A stretch of 64,000 nt of DNA, from positions 1 to 64,000 of the forward strand of contig NZ_JAKIKS010000008.1 of the NCBI RefSeq assembly GCF_023284005.1. Direction: 5' to 3'. This document shows positions 33,363 through 42,333 of this stretch, one piece after another. The translations under genes and the position numbers were made by a program. The notes under the pieces are model-generated. The model was not told the DNA's origin, made no database searches, and worked only from the letters and a program-made list of their open reading frames with translations. Origin of the DNA: Shewanella surugensis (GTDB taxonomy: Bacteria; Pseudomonadota; Gammaproteobacteria; Enterobacterales; Shewanellaceae). The first letter of the stretch is position 1; each line of letters opens with the position of its first letter.

Positions 33363-35348
33363 TTACAGTTTTAAGTTGGTTTTCAAGAAACTGAGCATTT
33401 TACGATAAGCCTGCGCTCGGTGTTCATCTTTATAAAAACCGTGACCTTCATTATCGAGCACCATTTTATCGAAAGGGTAGTGTTGCTTGCTTAAGGCTGA
33501 CGCTAATGCCTCAAATTGTTCAATAGGGGCACGTTTATCACCCCCACCATGAATAAGTAACAGTTTCGCTTTGAGTTTATCCACATGGTGTGTAGGCGAC
33601 ATGGCTTTTAGCTGAGCGACGTCTTTACCCAATACGGCGCCGAGGTAGGCTTGTCCAGTCTTTCTTTGAGAAACATGACCTTCATTAAACATGAGTTCCA
33701 GATCGTATACGCCAGACATGCCGATAGCGCACTGAAATAAATCCGGATCGATGATGGAACTTTGCAATGCGGAATAACCGCCAAAGCTGCCGCCGACAAT
33801 ACAAATACGGCTTTTATCGGCTATACCTTGCGCAATGAGATCTTTAGTCCCATCGATGATGTCATATTGAATGTCGGTGCCCCACTTTTGATGGCCCAAT
33901 TCCTCAAACGCTTGACCATAACCGCCTGAACCGCGAAAGTTAACTTGTAATACCGCCATGCCTTGTTGAGCGAAGAGCTGATTTTGAGCATTAAACTCCC
34001 ACCCGTCTCTTACACCATAAGGGCCGCCATGAGGGTTAACCACCAGCGGAAGGTTTTTGGCATCTGCCCCGTAAGGCAAGGTCAAGTAACCATGAATGGT
34101 CTTTCCGTCGCGGGCGGTAAAGCTAATGGGTTTAACGTCTGCCATTTGCTCAGGATCGAGCCAGCTCTTTTGTGAAAATAAATATTCTAGTTTGACTTTT
34201 TGTGCATCAAATAAGTAATAATCACCTGGGTTTCGGTCATTGAAAGCATTAATGATTAACTTGTCGCTATTCATTGTTTCGCTGACGAGGCGAATTTGAT
34301 GGCCGGGTAAAGAGGCTAATAATTGCTTAGTGTATTGGGCATAAATATCCTTGTTATCGACAAATTCATACTCAGGATACCCGTTTTCATATTCTACGGC
34401 GTACAGCTTTTTATTGATATTGTTGATCCACACATTACTGGGATCGACCGTGTTATCTTGGCTAATTTTTTGTTTATCACCGGTTTTAACATTAAGCAGA
34501 TAAACGCCACGGGTTTGGCCTGATTCTCTGCCGATGACATAGACTTGGTTGTTATTCTCACCGAAGGCAATAGGCTGCATATCATTTAAGTTATAGCTAA
34601 ATTGATGAGTATTTATCCATTGGCCATCCTGTCGGTAAAACAGCTGTGAATGAATATGATCATTGGTGCCACTGACAAAACGCAGTTCACCTTCATTGTC
34701 AGTCAAAAAATGAGAGTTGCCGATTGGAGCGCGTCCGAGTTTTCGGCGTAATCCTTTATAAATATCGACACGGTAAACGATTTGATTAGCTTCTGTATTT
34801 AATTCTCTTCCTGTGGAGCCTGACCAAGGGATCGCTGAAACTAACATGTACCGATTATTACTAGGCAAAGCATCGAGGATGGACGCTGTTGCTTGAATAG
34901 GCGTGTTTTTCTTTATCAGCGTGCCGAGCTGCTTTTCACTGGTTTTATATCCAAAAAGGTATTTTGCTTTTTTACCGTCGGCATTAACCGCATAAAGTTC
35001 ACCGTGATACTCAGGGACATCACTCCAGCCTTTGAGATATTCTTTTTGTAATACTAAACGTTCATGATTCGCCCAGACGTAATCTCCCACTTGCGCATTA
35101 TCGGGAAAATGCACCGCATGCAGTAGTTTTTTTGTTTTGCTATCGAGAATGATCAGCAGTTTTTTACCTTCGAAGATCTTAATGGCACTGATGTAATCGC
35201 CTTTGGGTGAAATTTTGACTTGGCTATATTCATTAGAAAGACTAAAAAGGGTGCTGGGATCAAGTGGTTTGCTATCGATTTTGGTTTCAGCAAGTGCTGT
35301 CGCGCATAAGAGTAACGTCATAAAACTGAACGTTTTAAATAAATTCAT
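33363..35348 (-). CDS. Prolyl oligopeptidase family S9 peptidase, copy C
   Basis: The 661-residue first gene of the tandem cluster starts with signal peptide MNLFKTFSFMTLLLCATALA. Catalytic motifs are GGSFGGYS, HGGGDKRAP and DNEGHGF. The propeller region shares strings such as GDYISAIKIFEGKKLLIILD with copy A, while other parts are closer to copy B, which indicates a history of exchange among the copies. Like the others it ends SFLKTNLKL. The three probably act in peptide use in the periplasm, perhaps with different preferences. Confidence 0.9.
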   Translation of the reverse strand: MNLFKTFSFMTLLLCATALAETKIDSKPLDPSTLFSLSNEYSQVKISPKGDYISAIKIFEGKKLLIILDSKTKKLLHAVHFPDNAQVGDYVWANHERLVLQKEYLKGWSDVPEYHGELYAVNADGKKAKYLFGYKTSEKQLGTLIKKNTPIQATASILDALPSNNRYMLVSAIPWSGSTGRELNTEANQIVYRVDIYKGLRRKLGRAPIGNSHFLTDNEGELRFVSGTNDHIHSQLFYRQDGQWINTHQFSYNLNDMQPIAFGENNNQVYVIGRESGQTRGVYLLNVKTGDKQKISQDNTVDPSNVWINNINKKLYAVEYENGYPEYEFVDNKDIYAQYTKQLLASLPGHQIRLVSETMNSDKLIINAFNDRNPGDYYLFDAQKVKLEYLFSQKSWLDPEQMADVKPISFTARDGKTIHGYLTLPYGADAKNLPLVVNPHGGPYGVRDGWEFNAQNQLFAQQGMAVLQVNFRGSGGYGQAFEELGHQKWGTDIQYDIIDGTKDLIAQGIADKSRICIVGGSFGGYSALQSSIIDPDLFQCAIGMSGVYDLELMFNEGHVSQRKTGQAYLGAVLGKDVAQLKAMSPTHHVDKLKAKLLLIHGGGDKRAPIEQFEALASALSKQHYPFDKMVLDNEGHGFYKDEHRAQAYRKMLSFLKTNLKL

Positions 35349-35453
35349 GCTACTTCCTTGTATTTGTCACTAACGAGTTTGTGTGTAAATTACGTGTTTT
35401 AAGTGATGTTTTCAAGTGGATATGATTGAACATGCCCACTTGAAAATAAAAGA

Positions 35454-36047
35454 TTAACTTTGCAGCAGTTGCTGCTGGATAAAATGCCACTGTTCGGCAA
35501 AGTTATGGGTGGGTTTGAGTTTGAATTCACTGCGTACAAACTGCGCAATGCGTCCTTCGGCGATGGCTAATAGTAAGTTGGCTAATACCGACTCATCTAA
35601 GGTGAAACCGGTGGCTTCACGTAAGGATTTTTCCCGTAAAATTTGTTTTAAATGGGTTTCTATTTTGGCAAAAAGTTGGCTTATCCTATTGCGAAGACGC
35701 TCATTTTCGCCCAGTAATGCATCACCGTTTAACACTCTGGAAATGCCAGGGTTACGTTCGGCAAACACCAATAACAATTGCAGCAATTGATGACAACGCT
35801 TCATGGTATCTTTCTCTTCTTCCATGATGAGGTTGATACGCGACAGTAATGACTCTTCAATAAATTCGATTAATCCTTCGAACATACGGGCTTTACTGGG
35901 AAAGTGCCGATAAAGTGCCGCTTCTGATACACCGACTTCGGCGGCGAGTTTTGCCGTGGTGATACGTTGACCAGGGTTGGTTTCTAACATGGTCGCTAAC
36001 GATTGTAAAATGTGTTCACGACGATTTATTTTGGGGCTAACAGCCAT
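35454..36047 (-). CDS. slmA: Nucleoid occlusion protein SlmA
   Basis: The 197-residue TetR-fold protein starts [20 protein letters not shown]. Its helix-turn-helix is [20 protein letters not shown], followed by [20 protein letters not shown]. It binds specific chromosomal sites and blocks FtsZ assembly over the nucleoid. The upstream extension of the frame (11 codons) is not conserved-looking, so the ATG at 36047 is chosen. It lies directly after coaBC; dut, which usually stands between these two, is absent. Confidence 0.95.
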   Translation of the reverse strand: MAVSPKINRREHILQSLATMLETNPGQRITTAKLAAEVGVSEAALYRHFPSKARMFEGLIEFIEESLLSRINLIMEEEKDTMKRCHQLLQLLLVFAERNPGISRVLNGDALLGENERLRNRISQLFAKIETHLKQILREKSLREATGFTLDESVLANLLLAIAEGRIAQFVRSEFKLKPTHNFAEQWHFIQQQLLQS

Positions 36048-36206
36048 TGAAATATCCTTCACTCGGTTACTGCTGAGCACGCATAAAGTGGATATATTGG
36101 ATGCTATATCGCTAACTTATTAAGAGCAGCCCGCTTGGACTGCATTTAATCACGGCTCTTCCTAAAATACTTTAAATATCATTAGTGCGATTGAATACGA
36201 TAACGC

Positions 36207-37406
36207 CTATTCATTGAGTCTTTTATCTGCGATGAGGGACAAAAGTTGTTTGGCTAGGGTGTATTTATCGGTGGTGGGTAGCATCTGTTGGCCATCATCC
36301 CAAATAACACAGAGTGCATTATTGTCAGCATTAAAGCCTAATTCCGGTTGAGAGACATCGTTTGCGGCGATCATATCGAGTTTTTTACGCATGAGTTTAT
36401 CTTTAGCATAATGGACGACATCTTGTGTTTCAGCGGCAAAGCCGACGGTAAAAGGTTTAGGGGTTAAGTTGGCAACGCTGGCGAGAATATCAGGGTTTTT
36501 GACTAAATCCAGTGTCATGGTATCCGATGATGATTTTTTGAGTTTGCGGGTGGCGATATTGGCAATACGATAATCTGCCACAGCAGCGCATCCGATAAAG
36601 ATATCTTGATGATTAACATGTTGCATGACTGCCGCGTGCATTTCAGCTGCAGAGTCAACATCAATGCGAGTTACACCCAATGGCGTACTGAGATTAACGG
36701 GGCCTGAGACTAAAGTGACCTTGGCGCCCATCTCGCTTGCCGCTTGAGCAAGGGCAAAGCCCATTTTTCCTGAACTATGATTAGAAATATAACGCACAGG
36801 ATCGATGGCTTCGCGAGTGGGGCCAGCCGTCAGCAATAAATTCACATTTTCGAACGGTTGCGGTGCGAAAAAGTCACTGGCACGATTGGCGATATCATTG
36901 GCTTCTAACATACGACCTGGGCCTATCTCACCACAGGCTTGGCTGCCACTGTCTGGCCCCCAAATAGGCACACCTTTACGTTGTAAATGGCTTAAGTTTT
37001 CTTGGGTGGTGAGATTGAGGTACATTTGCTGGTTCATTGCTGGGCACACAATGACAGGTGCATGAGTGGCTAAGCAAGTGGTGGTGATGAGCTCATCGGC
37101 CATACCCGCATTAAGGCGAGCGAGTAAATTGGCAGTGGCTGGCGCGATAATCACTAGATCGGCCCAACGGGCTAATTCTATGTGGCCCATAGCGGCTTCA
37201 GCAGCGGGATCGAGTAAATCGATAGCCAAAGGGTTGCCTGATAAGGCTTGTAATGTGAGAGGCGTAATAAATGCTTGAGCACTCTGGCTCATAATGACTC
37301 TCACATTAGCGCCGCGTTCTTTTAATCGGCGCACCAATTCTGCGGATTTATAAGCGGCAATTCCTCCGCCAATCCCTAAAAGGATATTCTTATTTGTCAG
37401 ACTCAT
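36207..37406 (-). CDS. coaBC: Bifunctional phosphopantothenoylcysteine decarboxylase/synthase
   Basis: The 399-residue enzyme performs two steps of coenzyme A synthesis. The CoaC half has [18 protein letters not shown], the active-site His in [19 protein letters not shown] and [10 protein letters not shown]. The CoaB half has [26 protein letters not shown] and [11 protein letters not shown]. The ATG at 37406 ([11 protein letters not shown]) is chosen over an upstream frame extension of 27 codons. It is divergent from radC, as in most gammaproteobacteria. Confidence 0.95.
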   Translation of the reverse strand: MSLTNKNILLGIGGGIAAYKSAELVRRLKERGANVRVIMSQSAQAFITPLTLQALSGNPLAIDLLDPAAEAAMGHIELARWADLVIIAPATANLLARLNAGMADELITTTCLATHAPVIVCPAMNQQMYLNLTTQENLSHLQRKGVPIWGPDSGSQACGEIGPGRMLEANDIANRASDFFAPQPFENVNLLLTAGPTREAIDPVRYISNHSSGKMGFALAQAASEMGAKVTLVSGPVNLSTPLGVTRIDVDSAAEMHAAVMQHVNHQDIFIGCAAVADYRIANIATRKLKKSSSDTMTLDLVKNPDILASVANLTPKPFTVGFAAETQDVVHYAKDKLMRKKLDMIAANDVSQPELGFNADNNALCVIWDDGQQMLPTTDKYTLAKQLLSLIADKRLNE

Positions 37407-37552
37407 GATCCACTGCCAAGCATTCGCTATGTTTATTAACCCGATAAGATAACATAAAAAGCTTATAGGGAGGATCATCGATTTCATTTTGAACTATTTT
37501 TACCCCAGCGACCATACTGAGAGTAAATAAGTCATTTATGAAGGGTGTGCTG

Positions 37553-38230
37553 ATGGCGATTACGGATTGTCCTGTCGGGGAAGGACCAAGAGATAAGCTG
37601 TTATCCATGGGGGTTGCCTGCTTATCTGACGCTGAATTATTGGCAGTGTTACTCAGAGTGGGGCTAAAAGGGCAAAGTGCAGTGGCATTAGCGCGAGACT
37701 TGATGATTCATTTTGGTGGTTTACGTGCGGTAGTGAGTGCGTCAGAGAAACAAATATGTGAATTAAAGGGAATAGGGCCGGTAAAATACGCACAATTACA
37801 GGCTGCAGTTGAATTAAGTAGGCGAATTTCGAAAGAAAATCTCCAAAGAGGCAAAATTTTATCAGATCCTGATTTAACTCGAGACTATTTAATGAGACAA
37901 TTAGCGGATCGTGCCTATGAAGTCTTTGGCGTTTTATTGCTAGATAGTCAGCACCGAGTGATTCAGTTTGTTGAATTATTCCGTGGCACCATAGATTCTG
38001 CCTCTGTCTACCCACGAGAAGTGGTTAGCCTAGTGCTTGAAAAGAAAGCCGCTGCTGTGATTGTGTGCCACAACCATCCTTCTGGGATTGCTGAGCCAAG
38101 CCAAGCAGATCGGCGAATAACTGAGCGATTAAAACATGCCCTGTTAACTATCGATGTTTCTTTATTAGATCATATGGTTATAGGGGGTAATCAGTGTGTT
38201 TCTTTCGCAGAGCGGGGATGGATAGATTGA
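37553..38230 (+). CDS. radC: RadC/YicR family JAMM-domain protein
   Basis: The 225-residue protein has an N-terminal helix-hairpin-helix region (ICELKGIGPVKYAQLQA) and a C-terminal JAB/JAMM metal-binding motif, CHNHPSGIAEPSQAD (H-x-H-x10-D). Its role is unsettled; the old DNA-repair assignment in E. coli was withdrawn, though homologues act near recombination and integrative elements. The ATG at 37553 (MAITDCPVGEGPRDKLLSMG) gives the usual length. It is followed by the rpmB promoter. Confidence 0.92.
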   Translation: MAITDCPVGEGPRDKLLSMGVACLSDAELLAVLLRVGLKGQSAVALARDLMIHFGGLRAVVSASEKQICELKGIGPVKYAQLQAAVELSRRISKENLQRGKILSDPDLTRDYLMRQLADRAYEVFGVLLLDSQHRVIQFVELFRGTIDSASVYPREVVSLVLEKKAAAVIVCHNHPSGIAEPSQADRRITERLKHALLTIDVSLLDHMVIGGNQCVSFAERGWID

Positions 38231-38238
38231 TCTATTCC

Positions 38239-38267
38239 TTGATCTTTGATTTTAGATCCTGTATAAA
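38239..38267 (+). promoter_or_regulatory. Promoter of rpmB-rpmG
   Basis: TTGATC (38239-38244) and TATAAA (38262-38267) are spaced by 17 bases, with TG just before the -10 and a GC-rich stretch after it (GCGCCCTC) such as stringent-controlled ribosomal promoters have. The leader to rpmB is about 80 bases. Confidence 0.7.
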
Positions 38268-38353
38268 ATGCGCCCTCTTTGTGTGCCTCGGGCGACGGCC
38301 TTACGGGGTACATTAATGCTTGAGCGTTAAAACTGTTTTTGGAGAAGATTGAC

Positions 38354-38590
38354 ATGTCAAGAGTATGCCAAGTAACTGGCAAGCGACCTATGGTTGGTAA
38401 CAACCGTTCGCACGCGAAAAACGCGACTCGTCGTCGTTTTTTACCTAACCTACAGAACCACCGTTTCTGGTTAGAAGATGAAAAGCGCTTCGTACAGCTA
38501 CGTATATCGACTAAAGGTATTCGTATCATTGATAAAAAAGGTATTGAAGTTGTTGTTGCAGAACTTCGTGCCCGCGGCGAAAAGGTGTAA
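38354..38590 (+). CDS. rpmB: 50S ribosomal protein L28
   Basis: The 78-residue protein begins [20 protein letters not shown] and ends [13 protein letters not shown], the full L28. GGAGA lies 9-13 bases before the ATG. The in-frame codon five residues upstream lies in the ribosome binding region and is rejected. It forms an operon with rpmG after six bases and is driven by the promoter at 38239. Codon use is strongly biased, as in other ribosomal genes. Confidence 0.97.
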   Translation: MSRVCQVTGKRPMVGNNRSHAKNATRRRFLPNLQNHRFWLEDEKRFVQLRISTKGIRIIDKKGIEVVVAELRARGEKV

Positions 38591-38596
38591 TAAGCA

Positions 38597-38770
38597 ATGG
38601 CTAAATCTAAAGGTAATCGTGAGAAGATCAAGCTAGTTTCTAGCGCTAAAACAGGTCATTTCTACACGACTGAGAAAAACAAACGTAACATGCCTGAAAA
38701 AATGGAAATCAAGAAATTTGATCCAGTTATCCGTCAGCACGTTATGTATAAAGAAGCTAAAATCAAGTAA
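38597..38770 (+). CDS. rpmG: 50S ribosomal protein L33
   Basis: A 57-residue protein, [20 protein letters not shown] through [12 protein letters not shown] to YKEAKIK. It lacks the Cys zinc ligands found in the zinc-binding (C+) form of L33, so it is the C- form. It starts six bases after rpmB. Its stop codon lies inside a perfect 20-bp palindrome (38761-38780) and a strong terminator follows. Confidence 0.97.
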
Positions 38771-38788
38771 TTACTTGATTTTAGTTTT

Positions 38789-38817
38789 AAAAAACCCCTT
38801 TATAGGGGTTTTTTTTT
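38789..38817 (+). terminator. Rho-independent terminator of rpmB-rpmG
   Basis: AAAAAACCCC and GGGGTTTTTT pair around TTTATA, with a T-run of nine or more. It is preceded by the palindrome at 38761-38780 that covers the rpmG stop. Confidence 0.9.
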
Positions 38818-38963
38818 GGCTGTTATTTCTACTTTGTTTGTCAGATGTTAATTGTGGCGTCTCATTTGCTGTCAAACCGTTAAAGTTGTGTGCTTACTCT
38901 AATCTATCGATACAGCATCATTAGGTAGGTTGAGGGATTTGATGGGCGATAAACAACATGAAG

Positions 38964-38998
38964 TGAAAATAAATGCTTTTTAATTGCATTAAAATGCA
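38964..38998 (+). promoter_or_regulatory. Tandem ArgR boxes upstream of argA
   Basis: Box 2, TGCATTAAAATGCA (38985-38998), is a symmetric variant of the ARG box TGAAT-N4-ATTCA and lies within a longer palindrome ATTGCAT-N4-ATGCAAT. Box 1, TGAAAATAAATGCT (38964-38977), is weaker. Their centres are 21 bp apart, the spacing used by hexameric ArgR. They stand about 200 bases before argA, so arginine repression is likely. Confidence 0.6.
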
Positions 38999-39194
38999 AT
39001 AGTATTCTTTCTATATGCTGTTATTCATAAAGTTTGTCTTATACTTATCACTGTGTTTTGGGTGAAAGCAATGCGGTTGAGTGAGTAAAAGCACCCTGCG
39101 CTGTTTACTTAATTTTACTCATCAGCAGACATTATTTGGGCTCAAAATAAGTCATAAAAGAAGGCAACGACATATTTAAAGGTGAGAGATTAGC

Positions 39195-40514
39195 GTGCGT
39201 ACCACTGAACTAGTTAATGGGTTTCGTCAATCTGCTTCTTATGTGAACGCGCATAGAGGCAAGACTTTTGTGGTGATGCTGGGAGGAGAAGCCCTAGCAC
39301 AGACTCAGTTCCATTCGATTATTAATGATATTGCATTATTGCACAGTCTAGGCATTAAAATGGTGCTAGTGCATGGTGCGCGCCCACAAATTGATGAGGC
39401 TTTATCGATTCATGGGATTCAGCCTGAGTACCATCGAGGTGTACGGATCACCGACGAGGCGTCTTTAAAGGTCATTAAGCAAGTGGTTGGAGGCTTACAG
39501 CTAGACATTACCGCGAGATTATCGATGAGTTTGAGCAATACACCATTACAAGGTGCTCAGATTAATGTGGTCAGTGGCAATTTTGTAATTGCACAGCCAT
39601 TAGGTATCGATGATGGCGTGGATTTTTGCTTGAGCGGTAAAGTGAGGCGTATCGATACCCAAGGGTTACAGCGTCAGCTTGAGCATCATGGTATTGTTTT
39701 ACTCGGCCCTATTGCGGCTTCTGTGACCGGTGAAAGTTTTAATTTGACGGCCGAGGAAGTGGCAACCCAAATTGCGGTGAAACTAAAAGCCGACAAAATG
39801 ATAGGTTTTAGTGCCGAAAAAGGCATTCTTAATGAGCAAGGTGAGGTGTTAGCTGAACTCATGCCTACCGATGTGCATAAACTGCTAATGGATATCTCTG
39901 CAGCCGATGTTATGGGGGTGGGGATACAAATGTTTTTGAAAGCCAGCGTTGATGCTTGTCGTAATGGGGTCGCCCGGTGCCATTTTATTAGTTATCTCGA
40001 TAATGGGGCATTGTTACAAGAGATGTTTTCTCGTGATGGGGTCGGCACACAAATAGTGACCGAAAGTGCTGAAAGGTTACGCCGAGCCTCCATTCGTGAT
40101 ATCGGGGGGGTTTTAGATCTCATTCGTCCATTAGAAGAGCAAGGTATTTTAGTGAGGCGTTCGCGTGAGCAGCTGGAAATGGAAATTGAACAGTTCATGT
40201 TGATTGAGCGAGATAGTTTAGTGATAGGTTGCGCGGCATTTTATCCCTTTGAAGAAGATAATGCCGGTGAGTTTGCCTGTTTAGTGGTGCATCCTGAGTA
40301 TCGAGATGCAGACAGAGGCAGTTTGCTGCTTAATAACATCATAGGCCAGGCAAGAGTGAGGGGCTATTCTCGCTTATTTGCGCTTACGACTCGCAGTATT
40401 CATTGGTTCTTAGAACATGGGTTTAATATTGTTGAAGTCAATGAATTACCCGGGAAAAAGAAGCAGTTATATAACTACCAACGTAAGTCTAAAATATTAC
40501 TACTCGAGCTGTAG
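39195..40514 (+). CDS. argA: N-acetylglutamate synthase (amino-acid N-acetyltransferase)
   Basis: The 439-residue first enzyme of arginine synthesis has an N-terminal amino-acid-kinase-like domain (FVVMLGGEALAQ, MVLVHGARPQIDEAL) for arginine feedback and a C-terminal GNAT domain (about 295-439; ACLVVHPEYRDADRGSLLLN, HWFLEHGF). The start is GTG at 39195 after AGGTGAGAG. It is monocistronic, with ArgR boxes upstream and a terminator downstream. Confidence 0.95.
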   Translation: MRTTELVNGFRQSASYVNAHRGKTFVVMLGGEALAQTQFHSIINDIALLHSLGIKMVLVHGARPQIDEALSIHGIQPEYHRGVRITDEASLKVIKQVVGGLQLDITARLSMSLSNTPLQGAQINVVSGNFVIAQPLGIDDGVDFCLSGKVRRIDTQGLQRQLEHHGIVLLGPIAASVTGESFNLTAEEVATQIAVKLKADKMIGFSAEKGILNEQGEVLAELMPTDVHKLLMDISAADVMGVGIQMFLKASVDACRNGVARCHFISYLDNGALLQEMFSRDGVGTQIVTESAERLRRASIRDIGGVLDLIRPLEEQGILVRRSREQLEMEIEQFMLIERDSLVIGCAAFYPFEEDNAGEFACLVVHPEYRDADRGSLLLNNIIGQARVRGYSRLFALTTRSIHWFLEHGFNIVEVNELPGKKKQLYNYQRKSKILLLEL

Positions 40515-40578
40515 ACTGATGATCTTGGTTTATAGCCAAATAACGTGAAGATACCGACTCTAGCAGCTTGGGTATAAG

Positions 40579-40606
40579 ACAGGCCGCGATTGCGGCCTGT
40601 TTTTTG
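40579..40606 (+). terminator. Terminator between argA and rarD
   Basis: ACAGGCCGC (40579-40587) and GCGGCCTGT (40592-40600) form a nine-bp GC-rich stem with a GATT loop and a T-run after it. It ends argA; it is also at the end of the convergent rarD. Confidence 0.9.
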
Positions 40607-40610
40607 ATGG

Positions 40611-41498
40611 TTATTGTGCCTTTTTACGTTTATAAAAAATATCGACGGTAAACAGTATTAAACCTGCCCAGATGAAGCCAAAGGTAGAGGCTTCTTCTAA
40701 ATTAAAGGGCTCATTGAATAGGCTTATGGCCATGATGAACATGATACTTGGGCCGATATATTGGAAAAAGCCCAATAAAGATAAAGGGATCCTCACAGCC
40801 GATGCCGCAAAACAAAGCAGCGGGATAGTGGTGACAATACCTGCGCTCATGAGTAATAATTGACGAGAGATATCACTATCGATGAAGTGAGTGAGCGAGC
40901 CATCAATATTTTGTAATAAATATAACAGTGCGATAGGGACTAAAATAGCGGTTTCGACTAACAAGCCTGTTTGTGCATCCACATTGACTTTTTTACGTAA
41001 TAAACCATAAAAGGCAAAAGATAACGCCAAAACTAAAGAAATGGTCGGTATCGAGCCAAAGGAAATGAGTTGCAGCAATACGCCTGTAGCGGCTAACGTT
41101 AATGCTAGCCATTGTAATTTACGCAAACGTTCGCCTAAAAATAACATGCCTAATAACACATTAACGAGTGGGTTAATAAAATACCCTAAACTGGCATCTA
41201 ACATGTGTTCATTATTCACCGCCCAGATAAAAACCAGCCAATTAACGGCAATTAACAATGAGGTTACACACAGGATCCCGAGCTGTTTGGGTTTTTTTAA
41301 GACTGCTCGTAGTCGAGAAAACTTACCGAAGCAGCTAACGAGCAAGATGACAAAAATAAATGACCACAACACGCGATGAAGCAGAATTTCGGTGGCTGGC
41401 ACATCACTGAGTAATTTAAAATACAGGGGTGCAATGCCCCACAGCGTATAGGCCACAATGGCATACATAATGCCCTTGCGATATTCAGTATCATGCAT
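40611..41498 (-). CDS. rarD: RarD, EamA-family permease
   Basis: The 295-residue membrane protein has ten predicted helices in two EamA repeats. MYAIVAYTLWGIAPLYFKLL, EILLHRVLWSF and SLLGFFQYIGPSIMFIMA are typical of RarD. It was named after chloramphenicol sensitivity, but the true substrate is unknown. The ATG at 41498 (MHDTEYRKG) is chosen, three codons inside the longest frame. The order rarD-yigI-recQ is like that of E. coli, which supports the call. Confidence 0.92.
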   Translation of the reverse strand: MHDTEYRKGIMYAIVAYTLWGIAPLYFKLLSDVPATEILLHRVLWSFIFVILLVSCFGKFSRLRAVLKKPKQLGILCVTSLLIAVNWLVFIWAVNNEHMLDASLGYFINPLVNVLLGMLFLGERLRKLQWLALTLAATGVLLQLISFGSIPTISLVLALSFAFYGLLRKKVNVDAQTGLLVETAILVPIALLYLLQNIDGSLTHFIDSDISRQLLLMSAGIVTTIPLLCFAASAVRIPLSLLGFFQYIGPSIMFIMAISLFNEPFNLEEASTFGFIWAGLILFTVDIFYKRKKAQ

Positions 41499-41665
41499 AA
41501 AATCCAACCCAAAAAATAACAGAGGCGCAGATTGTATGCCTCTATTCTAGTCGACTCAATCATTTACTGTCGTTAACGCGCTACTTTATGAGCCAAGCGT
41601 ATAGGTAATGCGCTTAGGTAGCCATTAAACCCGCTGGATCTTAGAGGATTGTTTTCACCGTGCTG

Positions 41666-42130
41666 TTAGCCAACCATGTAGGTCCCGGTACCAAAAGCAA
41701 TGTGATCGCCTCTTTCATTGTGTAATTCCATTCGGCAAACAGAAACGCGATTACCTGCACGTATGACTGTGCCAGTGCCAGTAAAGACTTCTCCTCGTCC
41801 AGGACGTAAATAATCGATGCGCAAATCGATGGTACTGAGGGTTTTTACTCGACTTTTAAGCTCATCAATGTTCCAATCATCACGGCTGTCGATTAAGCTT
41901 GCAAAAGCGGTAAATCCCCCCACAACATCGAGTACAGAAGCCGTTACGCCACCATGGAGAATATTCTGATGAATATTACCCACCAGTTCAGTGCGCATCA
42001 TCACGGTCATTTCCAGACCCTTTAAATCGTATTGCTTGACTCGCATGTCTAATAAGTTATGAAAAGGGATCTGCTGATCGACGACTTCAGCCAATTGACG
42101 TAACGTTTCCATTTTGATGTCTGCGTGCAT
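41666..42130 (-). CDS. yigI: YigI-like hotdog-fold thioesterase
   Basis: The 154-residue protein of the PaaI/4HBT type has NIHQNILHGGVTASVLDVVG, the hotdog helix with the HGG and Asp of the family. STIDLRIDYLRPGRGEVFTG and a closing FGTGTYMV follow. E. coli YigI cleaves medium- to long-chain acyl-CoA. The location between rarD and recQ matches E. coli (pldA is missing here). Its leftward transcript may run into rarD, 170 bases on. Confidence 0.85.
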   Translation of the reverse strand: MHADIKMETLRQLAEVVDQQIPFHNLLDMRVKQYDLKGLEMTVMMRTELVGNIHQNILHGGVTASVLDVVGGFTAFASLIDSRDDWNIDELKSRVKTLSTIDLRIDYLRPGRGEVFTGTGTVIRAGNRVSVCRMELHNERGDHIAFGTGTYMVG

Positions 42131-42333
42131 AGGTGTCCTTAGTAAGCCTTAATGTTGTGTTGGCCTGAATATTTAAAATGACTAAATTAGAGTAAAAAAT
42201 CTATTTATCTAATCTATCTTTAATCATATTCAGGATGCAAGTGTCTTTTTTCGCGTTAATTTTAATTTGAAGGAGAGACAAGAGAGTGAAGCTCTATTAG
42301 AATGAGCAGTTCATTTTTTGACGTTGGCAGATC

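Noticed and set aside
38761..38780. Perfect 20-bp palindrome at the rpmG stop as an operator
   Set aside because: It sits inside the coding end just before the terminator; an RNA-structure role at the 3' end is more likely than a protein site.
38718..38924. 68-codon frame over the rpmG end
   Set aside because: Shadow of rpmG and its terminator.
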